Part shown: one piece after another, positions 1 to 6,113 of the stretch
Layout of the letters: each line of letters opens with the position of its first letter
How positions within the stretch are numbered: position 1 is the first letter of the stretch
Assembly (NCBI GenBank): GCA_029979405.1
Contig: JAPOHM010000036.1
Coordinates: forward strand, 1 to 10,285
Source of the DNA: Methanobacteriota archaeon
GTDB lineage: Archaea; Thermoplasmatota; Poseidoniia; Poseidoniales; Poseidoniaceae
Length of the DNA: 10,285 bases
Direction: 5' to 3'
The notes under the pieces: generated by a model
The model's database searches: none
Told to the model about the DNA's origin: nothing
What the model saw: only the letters and a program-made list of their open reading frames with translations
Program-made: the position numbers and the translations under genes

Positions 1-2835
1 AGTGGACTAAAAGACTCAGACGCAGATCAGTGGAATCCTTTCGACACTTTGCAGATAAAAGGCCATCACGAACTGGCCTATGGTTGGGGGGAGAATAAGT
101 ATCATAATCCAGATTCTAGGCACGTTCGGTTGTTCCATTATGGTTCCAACTGGTTGGGTTCAGATGATGCTGGATTCATTAAATTCAAGATTAAACAGGG
201 ATTTAAGGTAAAAATTAGCCTTATCCCCGAGACATATTTGGCAACTGAGTCTAGATATTTTGACTCTAACAGGGGTGTAAAATGGAACTTCTGTGAGTTA
301 GATTCCCGTCGAAAAGGAGGGTTGTATCGAGGTAACTCACCTCCGCCTCCCGAGCTATTGATGTATGGTAATGGCAGGACCGGTTACAAGAAAAGGTACT
401 ACTCTTGCATGACTTTTGAGATGGCATATGGAGATGAACTTATACTCGATGTGGCAGATGACTTTAGGGGAACTATTGACGGAGGTATCAAGGTATATTC
501 TCTAACTGTCAATGGTCAAAGCGCAGGGAGTCAAATTAGCGATGATATCGATGAAAACGTAGTGGTCTCTATAACTGAGATTTCAAAAGTTGACGAAAAA
601 GTGTCAGTGGATGAAAGAAAAATCCTCACTTCATTCCCCAAACACACAGACGCAATAGCGACACCGGTTTACATAACAGAACCATTAGAGGAAGTAGAAT
701 TAAGACGAGGAAACCGTGGACCAAGTGTAAAAGAGTTGCAAAGAATATTGAATCTTCTTGGTTTAGTCGAGGATGTTGATGGAATTTTTGGGAAGAAAAC
801 TGAAGCCGCTGTGATCCGTTTACAATCTATGATGGTAACTCATGGTGGCAACGCAGCCGAACGGTATGAAAATGGGGTATTCGATTCAAATCTTTATGAG
901 GATGTAAAAAATTTCGACCCATCTCATTTGACCATAAGTAACTGTAAAATTGAGACATTACAGCAGTATCACGCTATGTCTGATCCAAGAGATCCATTTT
1001 CAAGGTTTGAAATAAATGGTAATCACTCTTTCGATGCATCTGGTGCTGAATTAGATCTCTTACTGCACAGCAGCATCAGCATGAAAATACGAGACAATTG
1101 GGCTGTCAAATTGAAAATTCATGTTGAACACTATGATTATTTCCAGGATAATTTGATGATGTACAAACGAACTCCTATGATCCTCTCGTGTCACAACCCA
1201 TACTCTAATCCATTTGGTTCAACATCTTATTTAGAGGTACAGTTGTGTGGAGGGGATGAATTAATTTTCGACGTGTCTGGGGATTATACATTTACTCCAA
1301 ATTTTTTCCTCAAACTTCAAGGTCTCGAAGTTTCTCAAAACTCTCCCGAAGCAGTAGGAGGGAGAATCCGGTTGGAAGTCTTCGATGTTATGACCCCGCA
1401 GGATGTGTGGGTGAGATATAAAACTGAAAAGCCAGTAAATTGGGGGCGGGATCACAACTATAATTTCTGGGATTTTATCACAGACGCCTTGAGTATTGAT
1501 GAACATCTGAATAATTTAGGCGTCGATTCAACACTTGAGTATGGAGTAGGTGCAAATGTTGCAGTTGAATTCAAAGTTGATGTTGAACAGTATTTCGTCA
1601 TTAAAAATATTGATGGAACAAAATATAATTTAGAATCAACTTACAAAGCAGGAGTTGGGGTGGAACCAGGGGGGACACGATTTGGCTTCGGGAAAAAAAA
1701 TAGCGATGGTAAAATAGATAGATCAAAATCAGCACCCATCGATATTGGTGGAGGAGTCTCAGTATATGCAGGACTTTATGGTTCATGGTCAACTGTTTAC
1801 GAATACCCAAATATAGACTCACTGAAAGATTCAATTTATTTTTTCCTTCTTGGTCCTTTGTATAGCAAATACCCATTAATTGAGCTAGCGATTGATTCTT
1901 ATTCATTGGCAACAGGGACCTATTCCACAGTAGGGAATAAATTCACCATTGGCGCGCTTGCCGATGCCTCTATTGTGCTCGGGTTTGGACTTGATACCTC
2001 TGGCGATGGTTCTGCAAACGAGAATGGTCTGACGTACGTTGGAGGTGAGATTGGTGGAAGTGGATCAGTCAGTTCAGTTATTGATTTCGATTACGTTAAC
2101 AATAAACTATCACAAGGTCTTGAAATCACTGGAGACGAATCTGTCAGCGCTGGACTGCTCTTAGGGTTTATGTCAAGTTCTGAAGAAGGCCGTAATTTTG
2201 AGGTGAGTGGACCTAATTTTTTCAATTTTGGGGGGGGGTACAAGGTAGAAGTAATCACACACTCAATAACTTACAGTTCTATGGATGCGAACGATCCACT
2301 GAAGCCGTTTATTGATTCAGAATCTAAGTTATCATTCGATCTAACATCATCAGATTTTGGAACAATCACATTGCATTCTCCAATGGAGCAAATCAAAATT
2401 ACATTTTATGGTTCAACTAAACAAGAATTTTCTACTAGAGACATAACCTATGAGTTTGTGTTAGATCTCAAGACAAGTTTCTTGCAAATGGTGAATATTT
2501 TGAAGGCATTGAAACAAAAAACGCCAATTTATGAGATATTAGAATCGATGCCAAGTGTGATTACTGATATATCTCTAGAAGTGAACAAGATTGAGTCGAG
2601 TGGATTTGGAAATTTAGGTCTAGACGTGAAGTATTTAGGCGTTGGTGGAGGACTGTCAATTACTCAAACACAAGCGGATAAGACAGCATTTTTTACAGAT
2701 GCAAATGGAACTGCAGTACCTTACGCGCCTCCTGCTACAGACGAAAATGGGAATGCTTTGACTCCATTACAAAGGATTGTAGATGTGAAAAATAAATTAT
2801 ACGAGATTTTAGGAATAAACTTGGACGGTGAGTGA
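1..2835 (+). CDS. Large beta-rich protein with a peptidoglycan-binding-type domain between two duplicated modules (5'-partial)
   Basis: The frame is open from base 1, so the true start lies upstream; the TTG at 49 is only the first start-like codon and nothing suggests it is used. Residues are numbered from base 1. Visible order: module A (about 9-170); an acidic linker; a peptidoglycan-binding-1-like domain (about 233-305) with the signature LRRGNRGPSVKELQ and DGIFGKKTEAAV; module B (about 331-446), a diverged copy of A; then a glycine-rich, alternating hydrophobic/polar region to 944 that I do not recognise. That last part holds a DTSGDG loop at 665-670 that could bind calcium, and a GGG coded by nine consecutive G. 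PPPP lies at 114-117. By family knowledge the central domain binds peptidoglycan or related glycans, but such domains also occur in virion and secreted proteins. It is 6 bases upstream of the C39-like peptidase gene, so the two are probably co-transcribed. No enzyme motif is seen. The reading frame is near certain; the function is not known. Confidence 0.93.
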   Translation, partial: SGLKDSDADQWNPFDTLQIKGHHELAYGWGENKYHNPDSRHVRLFHYGSNWLGSDDAGFIKFKIKQGFKVKISLIPETYLATESRYFDSNRGVKWNFCELDSRRKGGLYRGNSPPPPELLMYGNGRTGYKKRYYSCMTFEMAYGDELILDVADDFRGTIDGGIKVYSLTVNGQSAGSQISDDIDENVVVSITEISKVDEKVSVDERKILTSFPKHTDAIATPVYITEPLEEVELRRGNRGPSVKELQRILNLLGLVEDVDGIFGKKTEAAVIRLQSMMVTHGGNAAERYENGVFDSNLYEDVKNFDPSHLTISNCKIETLQQYHAMSDPRDPFSRFEINGNHSFDASGAELDLLLHSSISMKIRDNWAVKLKIHVEHYDYFQDNLMMYKRTPMILSCHNPYSNPFGSTSYLEVQLCGGDELIFDVSGDYTFTPNFFLKLQGLEVSQNSPEAVGGRIRLEVFDVMTPQDVWVRYKTEKPVNWGRDHNYNFWDFITDALSIDEHLNNLGVDSTLEYGVGANVAVEFKVDVEQYFVIKNIDGTKYNLESTYKAGVGVEPGGTRFGFGKKNSDGKIDRSKSAPIDIGGGVSVYAGLYGSWSTVYEYPNIDSLKDSIYFFLLGPLYSKYPLIELAIDSYSLATGTYSTVGNKFTIGALADASIVLGFGLDTSGDGSANENGLTYVGGEIGGSGSVSSVIDFDYVNNKLSQGLEITGDESVSAGLLLGFMSSSEEGRNFEVSGPNFFNFGGGYKVEVITHSITYSSMDANDPLKPFIDSESKLSFDLTSSDFGTITLHSPMEQIKITFYGSTKQEFSTRDITYEFVLDLKTSFLQMVNILKALKQKTPIYEILESMPSVITDISLEVNKIESSGFGNLGLDVKYLGVGGGLSITQTQADKTAFFTDANGTAVPYAPPATDENGNALTPLQRIVDVKNKLYEILGINLDGE
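25..510 (+). repeat. Protein-level duplicated module, copy A
   Basis: This stretch (residues about 9-170) is collinear with copy B at 991-1338. Three anchors match in order: NPFDTLQIKG (12-21) with DPFSRFEING (331-340); FIKFKIKQGFKVKI (59-72) with SISMKIRDNWAVKL (358-371); and GDELILDVADDF (144-155) with GDELIFDVSGDY (418-429). The offset shrinks from 319 to 299 to 274 residues, meaning copy B lacks about 45 residues in loops. The pattern suggests a beta-sandwich domain. DNA identity is low, so the duplication is old. I do not recognise the family. Confidence 0.65.
697..915 (+). other. Peptidoglycan-binding-1-like domain in the first gene
   Basis: The translation reads as a standard three-helix wall-binding domain: L-R-x-G-x-x-G-P-x-V-x-x-L-Q, a short Leu-rich helix, then D-G-I-F-G-x-x-T-E-A-A-V and a final helix ending R-L-Q (residues about 234-275). 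Residues to about 305 (ENGVFDSNLYEDV) look like an extended final part. The family usually binds peptidoglycan or serves as a targeting module for wall hydrolases; here no hydrolase is on the same polypeptide, at least in the visible part. Its position between two copies of another module is unusual. Confidence 0.85.
991..1338 (+). repeat. Protein-level duplicated module, copy B
   Basis: Second copy of the module at 25-510, shorter by two internal deletions and placed directly after the wall-binding-type domain. The best conserved piece is the GDELIFDVSGDY strand-turn near its end (bases 1252-1287). It is followed without a clear linker by the glycine-rich beta region of the same protein. A ligand-binding or adhesive role is a guess from the architecture. 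Confidence 0.6.
2230..2238 (+). repeat. Run of nine G inside the first gene
   Basis: Nine consecutive G encode Gly744-Gly745-Gly746 in frame (F-N-F-G-G-G-Y). GGG looks uncommon for glycine elsewhere in this gene, where GGA and GGT dominate by eye. Such tracts are prone to slipped-strand length change, and gain or loss of one G would shift the frame and remove the last roughly 200 residues. It may be a phase-variable site, or simply a place where sequencing errors would fall. Confidence 0.6.
2827..2831 (+). promoter_or_regulatory. Ribosome binding site for the peptidase gene
   Basis: GGTGA sits 10 bases before the ATG at 2842 and lies inside the last codons of the first gene, whose TGA ends at 2835. 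This arrangement suggests translational coupling. It also favours ATG 2842 over the in-frame ATG at 2851, which would be 19 bases away. The same GGTGA core precedes the third gene. Confidence 0.6.
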
Positions 2836-2841
2836 TATTTT

Positions 2842-5800
2842 ATGATAAACATGAATAGGATTCAACGTAAGATTCTGCTTTCATATGCTGAAAATTTTGC
2901 AATGGGGGTCCACTATCCTCGAATAGATAAACAAAAGATTTCTTCGATACTAGATTTAGCAGAACTTGAAGTTAATAATGAAGAATTAGAGCGAATACTC
3001 ACTCATTTATTCTTGAAATTCCTTGACACATTTGGGTATGGTTTCGATCTTTCAATAGAGGACAATTTCGAATTCATGGTTTTATTCATTACTCTGGATG
3101 CAATGGGCCATTTCAAAAAAACATGGAACAGTCAATCTAACTTGGAAGCAATTATTGAAGAATTAACATCGGGTTCACGGATAGATATCTCAAATGAACT
3201 TTGGTCTAAATCCGTTATTTTCCGCTCAATGGAAAAGAGAAGAAACTTGTCCAACGACAAATATGCAATCATTAATGCGAGCCTTCTTGTGCTTCATGAT
3301 TATTTGTCAGGAAGTAGTCCAAGAAATGCACCAATTGTGACTCTCTGCGAGCGATACAAGCCGGCGGATAACAGAGCTGTCCAGATGTACATGCATTTGG
3401 ATGGTATCTCCAGCGGTCAGCCATTCCAACCATTGCATCGTGATACTGGGGGAACCCGATTGAATCTCGCAAATTCATACGTTAAGGTCCAATCTGCGAC
3501 AGCGGCAAATCCAGTTGTCTACACAGCGCCAGGCCATGGTTTCAAGGTGAATGATGCGATCAATGTGGCTGGTTGCTCGCAGAGTGGGTATAATCTTCAG
3601 AATGCAGCGGTAACTGCCAGAACAGAAGACACATTCACAATCGGTTCTGTTGATGGATCAGCATTTGCCGCTGCAAACTGGGAAAGTTGCTATGCATCCA
3701 TGCAACCTCTGAACGACGTTTCTGCAGTCTCTGAATCCACTGATACAAACGAGGATGGTGTGCTCCAAGTAATATCTAACTCACATGGATTTGAGGAAGA
3801 TGATTTGGTCGATGTTTGTGGTGTTGAGAGGAATGGAAAAACAAGCGAAATCGAGAATGCAACGGTCATCTCGTCGGAAACGGATTCATTCAAAATACAA
3901 TTTTCAGCATCCGGTTCTGGAGCATTTTCGTGTTCAAATGCAGTAGTACGATTAAGCAACAATGATCTTCATCGAATCGTTCATTCAAATGATATTTCAC
4001 GAACGAAACAAAAAGTATGGCCTATTACTGCTGCAACTCGAACAGTGACCACTGATGCCGCTGGAGATGTAACTTCGAACAAAATTGAATTCACGTATAC
4101 AGCAGATGCTACGACGACTCCAATTAACCCATCAAAGGGGGATACAGTGAGTTTCACTGGTACAGGCGATTCGTTTATTGATAATTCTTCATTGACTATA
4201 TCTTCTGTAACTGCGAGTACATTTACCATCGAGTTAAATGGACTGGACTCTTATCAGGGAACTGGGGATTCAAGCGGTACGTTAACTATCGATCCTTCTG
4301 CCATGGTACATATGGATTTTATTTCGATCAAATGTTCAACAGCGAACGCTCGAGGTGCTCTTCCTCAAAGTGTTGTGAACCACTGTTGGGTAAAGCTACA
4401 TGATTTGGAATGCATTGGCACAGAGAAATTCGATTTCATGAGTTGGTACAATCTGCTCTCTCGTGTTGAGGATCGATCTACGGTTGGCAGAAATGCTCGA
4501 GTTTGGTATTATCGCCAATGGCTTTTGGATCAGGTTGAAACTTTAGAAGACGACGCTTCCTCTGCTACAAAAGCAGCACATCTGCTCACAATGGTGGAGC
4601 AGCATACCTCGAATTTTGGTCAAACCATTCTTCCACCTCCGACAATTTGGGGAGCAAATCAAGAGTATGTTGTCGGACAAAGGGTGTTTACGGGGCAGAA
4701 TTACTACAAATGCACTACTGGGGGCACAACAAGTGCAACTGCTCCAACGCATACTTCAGGCGATTCGACTGATGGTGGAGTAACATGGGAATTTGAATCA
4801 AGTGTCGAAGTGGTTCGAAATGCTCATTTTGCAATTTCAAGCATTAGTCAAGCGGCGACAACGACCTACACGTGTACAGGACACACATTCTCCGTTGGTC
4901 AAGAAATTGTGATTTATGGTTGTGGAATAGATGGGTACAATGTAACCAAAAAGGTTACAGCAATTGCAGCAGATACATTTACTGTAGACCTCGATTCATC
5001 AAGTCTTGCTGCTCCAACTACAGATGATTTAGCGAATTGTGTAGCATACAGATATAATTTTGTTCCAGCAGAATGGATTACTCCGTTGCGATCTATCATC
5101 GGCATGTCATCTGATTATACATGGTGCAAGCGTTTAGGCGTACCATGGTATCGTTCTCAAAGAGATAATCTTGCTCGACCAGATGGAACTTGCAACGTCA
5201 CTTCCATTGCAATGGCGTTGGAAAGATTAGGCTTTGACCGTACTGACCTTGTTGCAGCAATTGACTCCGCATTAGGTGATTATTCACCAACCTATACTAG
5301 TAGAGATGCACAATGGGAGGCGGAATTAAGATCGAGTGATGGTTATCTTGCCGATGAATTTTCTGACGCTGATGGGACAAGCTGGAAGAAACCACTCTCT
5401 GGGCAACACTCCTTGACCTCTGTAAAGAACGAAGTTGCCCCTAATTTCCGAAATGAAGGACAACTTGAAGATCTATTGGATTTCTTATTGTTTTTGAATC
5501 CAGATTCTGGGACCGAAATTGCAAATACTAAATCGGTTGTAAACGACTCTAGGTTTAGAAGAATTATGAAAGATTTCTCAATTAATGGAGATTATCCTAT
5601 AGGTTTGACGAAAGATTTGGAAAAAATTTCTCAGGCGAATTCTAAGTCCACTAGACAACAAGTTACAACCAAATATGGAAATTGGGAAGAGATATGTGCC
5701 ACAGTCAATGATTGCATCAGTAAAGGGGGTGCTGTGATTCTTAGTTACAGGCACAAAGGCTCTATAGATCCGGGTAACACGCACATTGTTTCCTTGCAAC

Positions 5801-6102
5801 GTGCAGAGCATTCCTGCTTAATTTTAGATGACCCATATGGCATATCGAGAGTAGGTTACCTCCGACAAAAGAACGTCACTGCTTACCATGGTCCTGTTGC
5901 CGATAGTCGTAAATATTGCAATACTTACAGAAACAGTTCAAAAAACGCTATTTCATCATGGCGAATATCGAATCGGAGAAATCCAAATGATAATGAAGTA
6001 CGTGGTAGAGATTCTATAATGTTGAAACAAACAGTGTACAATGCGTTGTATTATTTGAGGTTCATATGGAGGCCTGGGACTCGCCCGGACGATGCAAATT
6101 AG
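2842..6102 (+). CDS. Mosaic protein: phage-tail-type beta repeats, carbohydrate-binding-like insert and C-terminal C39-like cysteine peptidase
   Basis: Complete gene of 1,086 residues. Order: a helical N-terminus (about 1-205) with no signal peptide or membrane segment; four beta modules at about 224-285, 306-366, 394-483 and 662-735; a mixed helical segment (484-600) with a PPP hinge; a small aromatic domain (603-651) like CBM5/12 or phage tail modules; and a peptidase domain (767-1000). In that domain VPWYRSQRDN, TCNVTSIAMALERLGF (Cys784), THIV (His981) and ILDDPYG (Asp996/997) fit the C39-like family, whose members cut proteins or peptides. About 197 residues separate Cys and His, more than I expect for this family. 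A basic, Arg/Asn-rich tail follows. The repeats resemble those of phage virion proteins; the peptidase could mature a partner such as the giant protein encoded next, or act on a target cell. The N-terminal function is unknown. The gene lies 6 bases after the first gene and 11 before the third. Confidence 0.97.
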   Translation: MINMNRIQRKILLSYAENFAMGVHYPRIDKQKISSILDLAELEVNNEELERILTHLFLKFLDTFGYGFDLSIEDNFEFMVLFITLDAMGHFKKTWNSQSNLEAIIEELTSGSRIDISNELWSKSVIFRSMEKRRNLSNDKYAIINASLLVLHDYLSGSSPRNAPIVTLCERYKPADNRAVQMYMHLDGISSGQPFQPLHRDTGGTRLNLANSYVKVQSATAANPVVYTAPGHGFKVNDAINVAGCSQSGYNLQNAAVTARTEDTFTIGSVDGSAFAAANWESCYASMQPLNDVSAVSESTDTNEDGVLQVISNSHGFEEDDLVDVCGVERNGKTSEIENATVISSETDSFKIQFSASGSGAFSCSNAVVRLSNNDLHRIVHSNDISRTKQKVWPITAATRTVTTDAAGDVTSNKIEFTYTADATTTPINPSKGDTVSFTGTGDSFIDNSSLTISSVTASTFTIELNGLDSYQGTGDSSGTLTIDPSAMVHMDFISIKCSTANARGALPQSVVNHCWVKLHDLECIGTEKFDFMSWYNLLSRVEDRSTVGRNARVWYYRQWLLDQVETLEDDASSATKAAHLLTMVEQHTSNFGQTILPPPTIWGANQEYVVGQRVFTGQNYYKCTTGGTTSATAPTHTSGDSTDGGVTWEFESSVEVVRNAHFAISSISQAATTTYTCTGHTFSVGQEIVIYGCGIDGYNVTKKVTAIAADTFTVDLDSSSLAAPTTDDLANCVAYRYNFVPAEWITPLRSIIGMSSDYTWCKRLGVPWYRSQRDNLARPDGTCNVTSIAMALERLGFDRTDLVAAIDSALGDYSPTYTSRDAQWEAELRSSDGYLADEFSDADGTSWKKPLSGQHSLTSVKNEVAPNFRNEGQLEDLLDFLLFLNPDSGTEIANTKSVVNDSRFRRIMKDFSINGDYPIGLTKDLEKISQANSKSTRQQVTTKYGNWEEICATVNDCISKGGAVILSYRHKGSIDPGNTHIVSLQRAEHSCLILDDPYGISRVGYLRQKNVTAYHGPVADSRKYCNTYRNSSKNAISSWRISNRRNPNDNEVRGRDSIMLKQTVYNALYYLRFIWRPGTRPDDAN
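3511..5055 (+). repeat. Four diverged beta modules of the FCCH-like type found in phage tail proteins
   Basis: Copies lie at about 3511-3696, 3757-3951, 4021-4290 and 4825-5055. Each follows the plan GH-x-F-x-x-G/N-D/Q (entry into the feature), a V-x-V/I-x-G strand, a loop, then a strand ending D-T/S-F-T/K-I/V. Examples are GHGFKVNDAINVAG with EDTFTI, SHGFEEDDLVDVCG with TDSFKI, and GHTFSVGQEIVIYG with ADTFTV; the third copy is less regular (SKGDTVSFTG with ASTFTI). Copies 1, 2 and 4 each hold a Cys pair 38, 38 and 39 residues apart (245/283, 326/364, 694/733); copy 3 has none. Similarity to the small FCCH-like repeats of phage tail proteins is from memory of their 'HGLxxGDxVxIxG...TFT' pattern. 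Confidence 0.65.
4648..4794 (+). other. Carbohydrate-binding-like (CBM5/12-type) insert in the peptidase protein
   Basis: Residues 603-651 run W-G-A-N-Q-E-Y-V-V-G-Q-R-V, then NYYKCTTGG, then a Thr/Ser/Pro-rich loop (APTHTSGDS) and a closing TWEF. The pattern W-x-A-x-x-x-Y-x-x-G-x-x-V with a downstream Y-Y-x-C/A-x-x-x-G-x-T and W is shared by chitin-binding CBM5/12 modules and by small domains in phage tail and baseplate proteins. Trp603, Tyr609, Tyr621/622 and Trp649 are plausible stacking residues. It sits after a PPP hinge and before the fourth beta module, as an insertion in the repeat series. The actual ligand cannot be told. Confidence 0.6.
5140..5841 (+). other. C39-like papain-fold peptidase domain
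   Basis: Residues 767-1000. Gln773 of SQRDN is the likely oxyanion-hole residue, Cys784 of TCNVTS the nucleophile, His981 of NTHIV the general base, and Asp997 of DDPYG the third residue. The spacing of Gln, Asp-Asn and Cys is what the C39-like family shows. The 197 residues from Cys to His include an acidic, Trp- and Ser-rich stretch (about 830-870) and two helices (about 880-895 and 955-968), which looks like an insertion that could form a lid or regulatory part. All catalytic positions are intact, so I expect an active enzyme. Confidence 0.78.
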
Positions 6103-6108
6103 AGGTGA
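6102..6108 (+). promoter_or_regulatory. Ribosome binding site for the giant third gene
   Basis: GAGGTGA overlaps the last base of the upstream TAG stop and ends 5 bases before the ATG at 6114. It is a strong match to the 16S rRNA tail and decides for ATG 6114 over the in-frame ATG at 6126. The close fit of stop and binding site suggests coupled translation of the peptidase and the third gene. Confidence 0.75.
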
Positions 6109-6113
6109 AAAAA

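Noticed and set aside
49..51. TTG as the start of the first gene
   Set aside because: The frame is open back to base 1, the codons before it belong to duplicated module A (N-P-F-D match), and no ribosome binding site precedes it.
1831..1890. Hydrophobic stretch (IYFFLLGPLYSKYPLIELAI) as a membrane segment
   Set aside because: It is broken by Pro, Ser-Lys and Glu and sits in a beta-rich region; it is more likely a buried helix or strand pair.
6074..6088. Small hairpin CTGGG-ACTCG-CCCGG near the end of the peptidase gene, as a terminator or attenuator
   Set aside because: Only five pairs including a G-T wobble, no T run after it, and it is inside coding sequence before a coupled gene.
2842..6102. 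Peptidase gene as a bacteriocin ABC-exporter with an N-terminal C39 domain
   Set aside because: The peptidase domain is C-terminal, and there are no membrane segments and no Walker motifs.
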